From Algoriphagus taiwanensis (lineage in GTDB: Bacteria; Bacteroidota; Bacteroidia; Cytophagales; Cyclobacteriaceae), in NCBI RefSeq assembly GCF_036245645.1, contig NZ_BTPE01000002.1:62001-126000 (forward strand): a DNA stretch of 64,000 nt. Direction: 5' to 3'. Shown piece by piece: positions 32,689-41,645 of the stretch; the first letter of the stretch is position 1, and the number at the start of each line of letters is the position of its first letter. The position numbers and the translations under genes are program-made. The notes below the pieces were generated by a model. That model was not told where the DNA came from and searched no databases. It worked only from the letters and a program-made list of their open reading frames with translations.

Positions 32689-34071
32689 CTAATACACAAT
32701 GGTATCACTTGGAATTTTAGGCAGTTGGAAGCCTCCTGTTTCCAGTGAAAACGGGTATTTTTTGGTAATTGCCCCTTGGCTTAAAGGAGTGTCAAAAGCA
32801 AAGACTTTTTCCAATTTGGGGATTTGCAAAAGCTTGTCCAGTTGCTCGAATTGAATGCTGGTTCCATTCAAATAAAGCCATTTCAAATTGCTATTGGCAG
32901 ATAGGATTTCCAGGTTTTTTCCATCTATTTCCATTTGATTAAACTTGAGAATGGTCAGATTTGGGAATTGGGCCAAGGAGGGAAGGATTTCCTCAGTTCC
33001 TTGGGTTCCGCTAAGGTCCAGGTAGGCAATATTTTCACGGATGCCCATCAAGCTCTTCAAATCAGCATCTGTAAATTCAGGGAAATTGATGCAGGAAACC
33101 TTTAGAAAAGCGGATCCAAAAAAAACTGGCTCAACATAAAATCCTTTTGCCTTGGCAAAAGAAATGGAGTCCTCAGAGGCTAAAGATGGCTGTATTTCTG
33201 GATAAAAAGGAATTTCCTCCCTGAGAAAGAAGGGATCCAATATTTTTAGTTCTGGTTGAGCCTGTCCCAAGGTCAAAGTAGGGGAAGCTCCCTTTTCAAG
33301 CCATAAGCGTATGAGTTCGATTTCTTCCTTTTTGGGTTGTCTTTTCTCCTTTGGGGGCATGTGATCTTCGTCCTCCAGAGGCAATACCAGTCTGGAATAC
33401 AGGCCACTTTCTTTCCAATTGACCAAATGGAAAATAGCTCCATTTTCCCCGCCTTTTTGCACCCCTTCCCAAGAACTCAAATCGAGTTCACCTTTGGAAT
33501 TTCTTGGATTGTGACAGCTTTTGCAGTTCGAATTAAGAATGGGTTGGATAACCTGCTCAAAGTAGGCCAAATTTTCCCAACCTTGTTCGGGTAAAACCAA
33601 GCCTTGATTTTCTGAGATTTCTCTCCCCAAAAATGATTGGATTTCTGGTGGCAGTACTTCAGTAAGGTACTCTTCCCCATGGGTAATATTTCCTCCCAAA
33701 TGACCGGTAAGCAGAAGAAGGATCGATAGACCGGCTGCTTGATATTTGATGGCTGGAATTATTGATTCTTTTCCTTTCAAATAGAAAAAAATCCAAAAGG
33801 AAAATGCAGTCGTCGCCAGCCCAAAGTAAAAATGGAATTGGACAGTTTCCCAACCAAATCCCTCATGCTGGTATTGAAGAAAACCGGATGCGGAAGAAAG
33901 CGCTGCTGAAATTCCTCCCAGTAAAAAAGCCAGTCGAATAAAGGGGACTTGATTTTTAAAGTCTTTGAGCGGAAAAAAGACCAGAATAATTCCAAAGATG
34001 AGGAAGCCGATCGGTAAATGAACCAGCAGGGGATGAAGTCGGCCTAAAAGCGGTAAAATGAAACTCAGCAT
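32689..34071 (-). CDS. Membrane protein with c-type cytochrome domain and LRR-like tail
   Basis: A 460-residue protein. Four to five N-terminal membrane helices ('LHPLLVHLPIGFLIFGIILV', 'LGGISAALSSASGFLQYQ') resemble DUF2231. A single-heme motif follows at Cys183-Cys186-His187 ('SNCKSCHNPR'). The C-terminus has leucine-rich repeat-like steps ('LTILKFNQMEIDGKNLEILS', 'LKWLYLNGTSIQFEQLDKLL'). It is the last gene of a three-gene operon with DUF1501 and DUF1553 genes, one base after the former. The set probably acts at the cell envelope, the heme facing the periplasm. Confidence 0.86.
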   Translation of the reverse strand: MLSFILPLLGRLHPLLVHLPIGFLIFGIILVFFPLKDFKNQVPFIRLAFLLGGISAALSSASGFLQYQHEGFGWETVQFHFYFGLATTAFSFWIFFYLKGKESIIPAIKYQAAGLSILLLLTGHLGGNITHGEEYLTEVLPPEIQSFLGREISENQGLVLPEQGWENLAYFEQVIQPILNSNCKSCHNPRNSKGELDLSSWEGVQKGGENGAIFHLVNWKESGLYSRLVLPLEDEDHMPPKEKRQPKKEEIELIRLWLEKGASPTLTLGQAQPELKILDPFFLREEIPFYPEIQPSLASEDSISFAKAKGFYVEPVFFGSAFLKVSCINFPEFTDADLKSLMGIRENIAYLDLSGTQGTEEILPSLAQFPNLTILKFNQMEIDGKNLEILSANSNLKWLYLNGTSIQFEQLDKLLQIPKLEKVFAFDTPLSQGAITKKYPFSLETGGFQLPKIPSDTIVY

Positions 34072-34072
34072 A

Positions 34073-35581
34073 TCAGGCGATTACAGATCGGATCAATTCT
34101 CCATGCACATCCGTGAGTCGGAATGGTCTTCCCTGGAATTCATAGGTGAATTTTTCATGGTCAAATCCCATCAAATGTAAAATGGTGGCGTGGAGATCAT
34201 GAACGGAGGTTCTTTCCTCCAAACCGGAAAATCCAAAATCGTCGGTGATTCCGTAGCTCATGCCTTTTTTCACTCCTCCTCCAGCAATCCACATAGTAAA
34301 GGCATCCACATGATGATCCCTACCCTTGAATCCCTGCACTTTTCCTTCCCGGTTTTCCTGCATCGGAGTTCTTCCAAATTCTCCACCCCAGACTACCAAA
34401 GTCTCTTCCAAAAGGCCTCTTTGCTTCAGGTCAATGAGTAAGGCCGTCATCGGTCGATCAATTTCCCGGCATTTATTTCTCAAACCCATGTCAATCGACC
34501 CATCATGATCGGTACCATGCGTATCCCAACCCCAATCGTAAAGTTGAACGACTCTTACCCCTTTTTCCACCAGCTTTCTGGCCAAAAGGCAGTTATTGGC
34601 GAAAGATTCCTCCCCGGGTTTAGTGCCATAGAGTTGATGGATATGCTCGGGTTCGTCATTGATATTCATGACCTCAGGAACCTCAATTTGCATGCGATAG
34701 GCCATTTCGTATTGGTTGATCCGAGCGAGGATCTCTGGGTCTCCAAAATTTTCGAAATCTTCCTGATTAGCTTGATTGATGGCTGAAATGACCTGTTTTT
34801 TCAAATTCCTGGACATTCCTTTCGGATCTTCGAGGTACAAAACGGGATCGCCTTTGGAGCGGCACTGTACGCCTTGGTAGACAGAGGGCAAAAATCCTGA
34901 ACCCCAAACGCTTTTTCCTGCATCCGGTGTTTTCCCGCCCGAGGTCAATACCACAAAACCCGGGAGATTTTGATTTTCAGTTCCTAACCCATAAGTCACC
35001 CAGCTACCCAAACTTGGCCTACCCAATCTAGGAGAACCAGTTTGCATAAATAATTGGGCAGGGCCATGATTAAACTGGTCTGTATGCATGGCTTTGAGAA
35101 AAGCCACCTCATCTACGACCTTGGAAAAATGGGGGAGAAAATCAGAAACCCACGCACCGGATTCTCCATGTTGGGAGAATTGGGCTTGAGGTCCCAGCAT
35201 CTTCGGGACTCCACGGATGAAGGCAAATTTCCGCCCTTCCAATAAACTTTCCGGACAGTCTTGATCGTGGAGTTTGGCCAACTCAGGCTTGAAATCAAAC
35301 AATTCCAGTTGGGAAGGAGCGCCTGCCATGTGGAGGTAAATGATGGATTTGGCCTTCGCCAAAAATGGAGCGGGAATCGGGGCCAATGGGTTTAGATCCC
35401 GCTCGCTTAACTGAAGTCCTTTTGGAACCGAATTACTTTTCCCCAAATCACAGCCGAAAAGCAAAGGAGCTAAGGCGAGTCCACCCACCTTGCTGACACA
35501 GTCCAGGAGGAAATGTCTTCGGGTCTGATTTTGGAGTTTCCGGGTTTGCAGTTCTCCGAGAAGTTTTTCCAGATGGGACAT
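34073..35581 (-). CDS. DUF1501 family protein (sulfatase-like fold, Tat-type signal)
   Basis: A 502-residue secreted protein. The N-terminus 'RRHFLLDCVSKVGGLALAPL' looks like a twin-arginine signal with a Cys downstream ('LLFGCDLG'). The body has DUF1501 hallmarks: 'SIIYLHMAGAPSQLELFDFK', 'FNHGPAQLFMQTGSPRLGRP', 'DWGWDTHGTDHDGSIDMGL', 'VVWGGEFGRTPM' and 'GRDHHVDAFTMWIAGGGVK'. The fold is related to alkaline phosphatase/sulfatases. Such proteins are almost always encoded beside DUF1553/DUF1549 cytochromes, as here. Substrate unknown. Confidence 0.93.
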   Translation of the reverse strand: MSHLEKLLGELQTRKLQNQTRRHFLLDCVSKVGGLALAPLLFGCDLGKSNSVPKGLQLSERDLNPLAPIPAPFLAKAKSIIYLHMAGAPSQLELFDFKPELAKLHDQDCPESLLEGRKFAFIRGVPKMLGPQAQFSQHGESGAWVSDFLPHFSKVVDEVAFLKAMHTDQFNHGPAQLFMQTGSPRLGRPSLGSWVTYGLGTENQNLPGFVVLTSGGKTPDAGKSVWGSGFLPSVYQGVQCRSKGDPVLYLEDPKGMSRNLKKQVISAINQANQEDFENFGDPEILARINQYEMAYRMQIEVPEVMNINDEPEHIHQLYGTKPGEESFANNCLLARKLVEKGVRVVQLYDWGWDTHGTDHDGSIDMGLRNKCREIDRPMTALLIDLKQRGLLEETLVVWGGEFGRTPMQENREGKVQGFKGRDHHVDAFTMWIAGGGVKKGMSYGITDDFGFSGLEERTSVHDLHATILHLMGFDHEKFTYEFQGRPFRLTDVHGELIRSVIA

Positions 35582-35582
35582 G

Positions 35583-38306
35583 TCAGGGTTTGGTTAGGTA
35601 TTCGTCCAAATTCATCAGGGCATTGGCTACCACTGTCAAGGCTGCCAACTCTGAACTTGCTCCGGGATAAAATGCTTCCTTTTCCTCTAAGGACTGGTCG
35701 AAAGTATTTTTTGAGGAAATGTATAGCTCCCTCATTGTCTGTTTTTTGCCAGAAGAAATTGGCTGAAACACCAGAGTCTCATACAACTTTTCAATGGCTT
35801 TTTCAGGATTTTGCTGGCTGACTTCCCAAGCTTTTTCACTCAGATTTTTTGCCGCTTCTAAAAACACAGGATCGTTCAAGGTGGCTAGGGCCTGCAAAGG
35901 GGTATTTGTCACCAGTCTTTTTCCGAGGCAAACTTCCCGGCTTCCTGCATCGAAAGTGATGAAAGAAGGGTAGGGGCTCGTTCGTTTGAGGAAGGTGTAG
36001 ATTCCCCGACGATAGCGATCTTCTCCTTCACTTTCTACCCAAGATTCTCCATTGTAAACCGTTTGCCAGATGCCTTCAGGCTGAGGGGGCATGACAGGTT
36101 TGCCATACATTTTTCGGTTTAGAAGACCACTGGAAGCCAAGGCTTGATCCCGGATCTGCTCCGCGGAAAGACGAAATCGGGGACCTCGGGCATACCATTG
36201 ATTTTGCGGGTCTGCTTGGAATAGGGAAGGGGATATGTCTGATGATTGCCGATAGGTAGATGAAGTGACGATCTCCCGAATCAGGCTTTTCATACTCCAT
36301 TGGTAATCATGGATGGTTTTCCAAGCCAGGTAATCGAGAAGCTCGGGGTGGGATGGGGAGTCCGACTGGGTTCCCATGTCCTCAAGGGTAGCCACCAATC
36401 CCCTTCCAAAAATCTGGTCCCAGACCCGATTGACTAGCGTACGAGCAGTCAAAGGATTGTCACTTGAAGTTAGCCAATAGGCAAAACCCAATCGATTTTT
36501 GGGCCAGGAGGAATCCCAATTACCCCATGCTTTCGGAGCTTCTGGGTTTACCTGTTCGCCGGAAATCATCCAGTTTCCTCTTTCAAAGACATGGGTTTTT
36601 CTCACCATGTAAGATGGGTTTTCAATGAGGATGGGAAGTCGTGTTCCCCGGAAGGCTAGAAGTTCGGTCCAGGTCTTTTGTATTTCAGCATAACCGGGTT
36701 TTCCTTTTCCTTTTAGGGAAGGAACAAAGGCAAACCAGACAATAGCCGAGGTATTTTGCTGAGGTTTTGCGCTGGGATTTTGGGCTTCGAAATATAGATT
36801 GACAGGACTATCCACCACTTTAAATGTAATTTCTTGGATGGTTTCCATGCTTGGTTTTTTCAGTACAAAACTTGCCAGGATTTCTCCTTCTGGGCCATCC
36901 TTTCGGATGACCATCTTTGTTCCGTCAATCGCAGACCGAAAGTCCAGCAGCATCTGGTCTGAACCCTGAGTGTTGATGTTTTTGTAGACCGCAGAGCCTC
37001 CCGGCCAAATCCCCAGCCACTTGGTATCGATTAACTCTGCTTTATTGAAATCTGTGGCCAAGTGAGCGGCATACTTTGGTTCATAGAATTTCAGGAAATC
37101 CGATCTGGATTGGGCGGCTTCTTTTCCTTCTTCTTGCTCTACCCATTTCAGGATGGAATTGATTTTAGTTTGTTCGGCTTCCTCGTAAAATCTCAGTCTT
37201 GGCTCCTCGTCATGGGTGTCTTCGTCCCGGGTATTATTGAAAAAGGCATAGGATTGGTAGTATTCCTCCTGTCTAATCGGATCATAGGGATGACTGTGAC
37301 ACTGTACGCAGGCCATGGTTGAACTTTGCCAAACTTCATAAGTAGTGTTGACTCGGTCCAAAACTGCCGCTACTCGAAATTCTTCATCCTCCGTTCCGCC
37401 CTCGTCATTGTTCATTGTATTTCGGTGAAAAGCCGTAGCGCTCAGCTGATCCTGGCTAGGGTTGGGTAAAAGATCCCCTGCCAGCTGTTCGATGGTAAAT
37501 TCATCGAAAGGTTTGTCATCATTGAAGGCTCGAATCACCCAGTCCCGATAGGGCCAAAAAGTCCTGCTGACATCCCGCTCGTAGCCTTTAGTATCTGCAT
37601 AGCGAGCGAGGTCCAGCCACCAGGTTGCCCATTTTTCTCCATAGGCTTCTGAGGAAAGCAGCTGATCGACAGCTTGCTCATAGTTGATTTTGCCGGAGGA
37701 AAAGTCCTTCACTAATGCATCCGAAGGAGGCAAACCTGTGATATCCAAGGCCACTCGTCGAAGCAGTCGCATGGAGTTTTCTTGAGGAGAAGGAGTCAGG
37801 CCCTGAGTTTCAAGTTTTTCTCGGACAAAAAAGTCGATTGGAGCGAGTGTATTGGATTCATTCCCTCCCAGACTTGCTGCGGTGGGATTGGCTGGAAGCT
37901 TGGGTTCCTGTACCGGCTCATAGGCCCAATGTTTTCCCCATTTGGCTCCTTGATCGATCCATTCCTTGAGTAGTTCGATTTCTTCTTCGCTAAGTTGGGC
38001 ACGCTGGTAAGGCATGCGGAGCTCAGGATCGGAATGGGTCAAACGCTTAATCAACTCGCTCCCATTGGCATCTCCGGGAATTATTGCCGGATGTCCGGAT
38101 TCGGTAGGAGCAAAGGCATCCTCTTCAAACAGGACACTAAAACCGCCATTTTTCTTGACTCCACCGTGACAGGAAATACAGTGTTTGTTGAGAATGGGTT
38201 TGATCTCGGTGCTAAAATCAACTTTTTCCTCACCTGTCCAGAAAAAATATACCAGGGCTAGGCCAACTGCCAAAGTGAGGAATATTGCCCATTTTTCTCG
38301 ATTCAT
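35583..38306 (-). CDS. DUF1549/DUF1553 protein with planctomycete-type cytochrome c domain
   Basis: A 907-residue envelope protein with one N-terminal membrane segment ('AIFLTLAVGLALVYFFW'). A PSCyt1 heme motif lies at Cys43-Cys46-His47 ('HCISCHGGVKKNGGF'). The DUF1549 region has 'LRRVALDITGLPPSD' and 'WATWWLDLARYADTKGYE', plus a second CxxCH ('STMACVQCHSHPYDPI'). The C-terminal DUF1553 region has 'NRLGFAYWLTSSDNPLTART' and 'TNTPLQALATLNDP'. It is first in the operon and 1 base from DUF1501. The family is abundant in Planctomycetes and found in Bacteroidota with polysaccharide use; biochemistry unknown. Confidence 0.94.
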   Translation of the reverse strand: MNREKWAIFLTLAVGLALVYFFWTGEEKVDFSTEIKPILNKHCISCHGGVKKNGGFSVLFEEDAFAPTESGHPAIIPGDANGSELIKRLTHSDPELRMPYQRAQLSEEEIELLKEWIDQGAKWGKHWAYEPVQEPKLPANPTAASLGGNESNTLAPIDFFVREKLETQGLTPSPQENSMRLLRRVALDITGLPPSDALVKDFSSGKINYEQAVDQLLSSEAYGEKWATWWLDLARYADTKGYERDVSRTFWPYRDWVIRAFNDDKPFDEFTIEQLAGDLLPNPSQDQLSATAFHRNTMNNDEGGTEDEEFRVAAVLDRVNTTYEVWQSSTMACVQCHSHPYDPIRQEEYYQSYAFFNNTRDEDTHDEEPRLRFYEEAEQTKINSILKWVEQEEGKEAAQSRSDFLKFYEPKYAAHLATDFNKAELIDTKWLGIWPGGSAVYKNINTQGSDQMLLDFRSAIDGTKMVIRKDGPEGEILASFVLKKPSMETIQEITFKVVDSPVNLYFEAQNPSAKPQQNTSAIVWFAFVPSLKGKGKPGYAEIQKTWTELLAFRGTRLPILIENPSYMVRKTHVFERGNWMISGEQVNPEAPKAWGNWDSSWPKNRLGFAYWLTSSDNPLTARTLVNRVWDQIFGRGLVATLEDMGTQSDSPSHPELLDYLAWKTIHDYQWSMKSLIREIVTSSTYRQSSDISPSLFQADPQNQWYARGPRFRLSAEQIRDQALASSGLLNRKMYGKPVMPPQPEGIWQTVYNGESWVESEGEDRYRRGIYTFLKRTSPYPSFITFDAGSREVCLGKRLVTNTPLQALATLNDPVFLEAAKNLSEKAWEVSQQNPEKAIEKLYETLVFQPISSGKKQTMRELYISSKNTFDQSLEEKEAFYPGASSELAALTVVANALMNLDEYLTKP

Positions 38307-38377
38307 ATTTTTCTAAAAAAGAAAAATAAGCAAATCCTCAAGGAAGCGAAAGTCTTTCGAGATGAATAGGCAAAAGA

Positions 38378-38402
38378 AAAGCCTGAGAATTCAGGCTTTT
38401 TG
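38378..38402 (-). terminator. Intrinsic terminator after the threonine dehydrogenase gene
   Basis: Perfect 10-bp stem AAAAGCCTGA (38378-38387) / TCAGGCTTTT (38392-38401), 4-base loop. On the minus strand it is followed by a T-rich run (complement of 38371-38380) and sits 5 bases beyond the stop codon. Confidence 0.9.
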
Positions 38403-38406
38403 GGAA

Positions 38407-39360
38407 TTATTTGGCTGGGAAATAGTCGGGAAGATTCTTCAAAATATCCTCCGTCATTGCATCCAGGTCATAGTCCGGTTTCCATCCCCAATCCTCTCTC
38501 GCACGACTGTCGTCGATGCTGTCTGGCCAAGAGTCTGCGATGGCCTGACGGAAGTCGGGATTGTACTCAATCTGGAAGTCAGGTACGTGCTTTTTGATGC
38601 TTTCAAAAATTTCTTTCGGAGAAAAACTCATTCCGGATAGGTTGTAGCTCGATCGAATTTTCACAGATTCACGAGGAGCATTCATCAAATCCAACGTGGC
38701 TTTGATAGCATCCGGCATGTACATCATCGGAAGGTAGCTATCCTCCCGAAGGAAACATTCGAATTTTTCCCCGGCTAAGGCCTTGTGATAAATATCCACC
38801 GCGTAGTCGGTCGTTCCGCCTCCTGGAAGGGATTTGTAGCCGATCAATCCAGGATATCTCAAGCTGCGGATATCCACCCCATATTTTTCAAAATAGTATT
38901 CACACCATCTTTCTCCAGCCTGTTTGCTGATCCCATAGACAGTATTGGGTTCCTTGACGCAATATTGCGGAGTATTGACTTTTGGTGTATTCGGCCCAAA
39001 TACAGCGATAGAGGAGGGCCAATAAATTTTATCCAACTTAAGGTCTTTGGCTAGTTCAAGAACAGAAAGAAGACTGTCCATATTCAGATGCCAAGCAAAG
39101 TGCGGGTTCTTTTCCCCCGTAGCAGAAAGCACCGCGGCCAAGTGGTAAATCTGCGTGACTTTTTCTTCCTTGACCAAATCTCTAACTCCTTCTTTGTTCA
39201 GCACATCAAGTACCTCGAAGCGGCAATAGTCAAATTCGGATTTTGCAGAATCTCTTAAATCAGTTGCGATCACTTGATCACCTCCAAATTGATCAGCTAG
39301 TGAGCGGGTGAGTTCCGAACCAAGCTGCCCTGCAGCTCCGATAACCAAGATTTTTTCCAT
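38407..39360 (-). CDS. L-threonine 3-dehydrogenase, epimerase-type SDR
   Basis: A 317-residue extended SDR. The NAD motif 'VIGAAGQLGSELTRSLA' opens the protein, and the active-site Tyr-x3-Lys is in 'TVYGISKQAGERWCEYYF'. Other family segments are 'SLRYPGLIGYKSLPGGGTTD' and 'DDSRAREDWGWKPDYDLDAM'. This SDR/GalE-like branch oxidises L-threonine to 2-amino-3-ketobutyrate with NAD in Cytophagales and animals, unlike the zinc-dependent E. coli Tdh. The divergent neighbour is kbl, the next enzyme of the route, which makes this assignment strong; simple annotation may say NAD-dependent epimerase. Confidence 0.9.
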   Translation of the reverse strand: MEKILVIGAAGQLGSELTRSLADQFGGDQVIATDLRDSAKSEFDYCRFEVLDVLNKEGVRDLVKEEKVTQIYHLAAVLSATGEKNPHFAWHLNMDSLLSVLELAKDLKLDKIYWPSSIAVFGPNTPKVNTPQYCVKEPNTVYGISKQAGERWCEYYFEKYGVDIRSLRYPGLIGYKSLPGGGTTDYAVDIYHKALAGEKFECFLREDSYLPMMYMPDAIKATLDLMNAPRESVKIRSSYNLSGMSFSPKEIFESIKKHVPDFQIEYNPDFRQAIADSWPDSIDDSRAREDWGWKPDYDLDAMTEDILKNLPDYFPAK

Positions 39361-39527
39361 AGAAAGGTCATTCGAAAAACCCTAAAAGTGGCCTTGAGGG
39401 TTTTTGTTTATATTTGGGTTTGCTAGCGCAAAAGTAGCAAAAAACCCTTCCCAGAATTGAAAAAATCAAGGCTTACCAAGGGATTTTTGACCAACGGAAA
39501 CCAAATACATACTATAACTTCCAACTT

Positions 39528-40724
39528 ATGTACGACCAGTTTAAACCCAAATTAGAGCAAGAGTTACAATCCATTCAAGATGCGGGACTTTTTAAAAGAG
39601 AGCGAATAATCACTTCGCCTCAATCGGCGGAGATCACCATCTCAGGGGGTCAAAAAGTCTTGAACTTTTGTGCCAACAATTATTTGGGACTTTCTTCTCA
39701 TCCAAAGGTAATCGAAGCAGCTAAAGCTGCGATTGACTCTCATGGTTTTGGAATGTCTTCCGTCCGTTTCATTTGTGGTACTCAGGATATTCACAAGGAG
39801 TTGGAAAAGAAGATTTCCGAATTCCTAGGCACGGAAGATACCATTCTTTATGCAGCCGCATTTGATGCCAATGGAGGAGTATTTGAACCACTTTTGGGTC
39901 CTGAAGACGCGATTATTTCAGATGCGCTCAACCACGCTTCCATTATCGATGGAGTGAGACTGTGCAAAGCCATGCGTTATCGCTATGAGCATAACAATAT
40001 GGCTGATTTGGAAAAACAGCTTCAAGACGCTGTGGCTGCAGGTGCAAAGCAAAAAATCATCGTAACCGACGGAGTGTTCTCTATGGATGGTACGATCGCT
40101 CAGCTGGACAAAATCGTGGAATTGGCTGAGAAGTATGAAGCTTTGGTCATGTCTGACGAGTGTCATTCTACCGGGTTTATGGGTAAGACGGGCCGTGGAG
40201 TTCATGAGCACTGTGGTGTCATGGGCAAAATCGACATCATCACCGGCACCTTGGGAAAAGCCCTTGGTGGAGCTTCCGGAGGATTTACTTCAGGAAGAAA
40301 AGAAATCATTGAGTTGCTACGTCAGCGTTCTAGACCCTATTTGTTTTCCAACACCTTGGCGCCTTCTATTACGGGAGCTTCTATTGCGGTTTTGGATTTA
40401 TTGTCAGAGACCACGGAGCTTCGGGATAAGCTGGAGTCCAATACTGCATACTTCAGAGAAAAGATGAATGCCGCCGGATTTGATATCAAGCTTGGAACAC
40501 ACCCGATTGTGCCGGTAATGCTTTACGATGCAGTGCTTTCGCAGAAAATGGCGGAGAAGCTTCTGGAAAAAGGGATTTACGTGATCGGTTTTTACTACCC
40601 AGTAGTTCCAAAAGGCCAGGCTCGAATCCGAGTTCAGATTTCTGCCGGCCATGAAAGACATCATCTCGATCAGGCAATAGCAGCATTTATTGAGGTGGGA
40701 AAAGAGCTAGGAGTGATCAAGTAA
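39528..40724 (+). CDS. kbl: Glycine C-acetyltransferase (2-amino-3-ketobutyrate CoA ligase)
   Basis: Cleaves 2-amino-3-ketobutyrate with CoA to glycine and acetyl-CoA. A PLP enzyme of 398 residues, the same length as E. coli Kbl. Landmarks are 'FCANNYLGLSSHPKVIEAA', 'SVRFICGTQDIHKELEKKIS', 'DALNHASIIDGVRL', 'MSDECHSTGFMGKTGRG' and the PLP Lys244 in 'ITGTLGKALGGASGGF'. Together with the divergent dehydrogenase it forms a full threonine-to-glycine pathway. Confidence 0.97.
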   Translation: MYDQFKPKLEQELQSIQDAGLFKRERIITSPQSAEITISGGQKVLNFCANNYLGLSSHPKVIEAAKAAIDSHGFGMSSVRFICGTQDIHKELEKKISEFLGTEDTILYAAAFDANGGVFEPLLGPEDAIISDALNHASIIDGVRLCKAMRYRYEHNNMADLEKQLQDAVAAGAKQKIIVTDGVFSMDGTIAQLDKIVELAEKYEALVMSDECHSTGFMGKTGRGVHEHCGVMGKIDIITGTLGKALGGASGGFTSGRKEIIELLRQRSRPYLFSNTLAPSITGASIAVLDLLSETTELRDKLESNTAYFREKMNAAGFDIKLGTHPIVPVMLYDAVLSQKMAEKLLEKGIYVIGFYYPVVPKGQARIRVQISAGHERHHLDQAIAAFIEVGKELGVIK

Positions 40725-40742
40725 GTCAAGTAACAGATACAC

Positions 40743-40771
40743 AAAAGGCCGGGATTAATTCCGGCCTTTTT
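40743..40771. terminator. Two-way terminator between kbl and cdaA
   Basis: Perfect 10-bp stem AAAAGGCCGG (40743-40752) / CCGGCCTTTT (40761-40770) with an 8-base loop. A/T runs on both sides let it stop kbl (+) and cdaA (-). Confidence 0.93.
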
Positions 40772-41645
40772 ATGATTTGCTGGTCATGGCCAGCTTTTTC
40801 TTTTTGCTGAGATCATACTCAGATAGACTTTCAAATCGGTCGTCCAAGTCTTCATTATTGAGATAATCATTGAGGATTTCCCTGACTTCCTGGAAGGAAA
40901 GATTGTGAAGAACTTTTCCATTTTTCATCATAGACACCTGTCCCGTTTCTTCAGAAATGACCAAAATCAGCGCATCAGTAGCTTCTGACATCCCGATTCC
41001 TGCCCGGTGTCTTAGTCCGAATTGCGCGGGTACTTCTCGTTCAGTTACCGGGAGAATACAACGGGCGGCTTTGATGCGGCCATTGTGAATGATCACCGCA
41101 CCATCATGGAGGGGACTGTATTTGTTGAAAATGGAAATCAGCAGTCTTTTGGAGAGTTCTGCATCCAGAATATCCCCTGACTCAGCGTAGAATTTAAGCT
41201 CTGAACTGCTGGAGATGACCATGAGAGCACCTGTATTGCTCCCTGCTAAGGTTTTGGAAGCATCAATGATAGGTGAAATATTGAAGGCTGAGTTTTCCTT
41301 TTTTCTCCAAAAGAAAAGAATATCCTTCCAGATGTTGTCATTGGACAAGAAAGAGGAGCGCCCTACAAGAAGTAGAAATTTTCGGATTTCAGGTGCAAAA
41401 ATGATGATCGCTGCAATGACACCGACCCCCATAAACTGCCCTAAAATGGAGGAAAGGAGTTCCATTCTCACCGCTCTTACAAGCAGGTAAATGAGGTAAA
41501 TCGAAAGGAAGCCCAGGAAAATTTTGATAGCAACACTTCCTTTAAGCAACTTATAGATTTGATACAAAAGTGCCGCAACCAACGCAATATCGATCATATT
41601 GACGATGGAGATATCTAAAAATCCAATTTTAAAAAGAATACTCAA
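40770..41645 (-). CDS. cdaA: Diadenylate cyclase CdaA
   Basis: Makes the second messenger c-di-AMP from two ATP at the inner membrane. The 291-residue protein has three N-terminal membrane helices ('IDIALVAALLYQIYKLL', 'IFLGFLSIYLIYLLVRAV', 'FMGVGVIAAIIIFAPEI'). The DAC domain follows with the catalytic motifs 'SPLHDGAVIIHNGRI' (DGA) and 'GLRHRAGIGMSE' (RHR), both intact. Its start overlaps the end of folP by 4 bases, so the two are co-translated. c-di-AMP commonly governs osmolyte and wall balance; no target genes were recognised here. Confidence 0.95.
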   Translation of the reverse strand: MSILFKIGFLDISIVNMIDIALVAALLYQIYKLLKGSVAIKIFLGFLSIYLIYLLVRAVRMELLSSILGQFMGVGVIAAIIIFAPEIRKFLLLVGRSSFLSNDNIWKDILFFWRKKENSAFNISPIIDASKTLAGSNTGALMVISSSSELKFYAESGDILDAELSKRLLISIFNKYSPLHDGAVIIHNGRIKAARCILPVTEREVPAQFGLRHRAGIGMSEATDALILVISEETGQVSMMKNGKVLHNLSFQEVREILNDYLNNEDLDDRFESLSEYDLSKKKKLAMTSKS

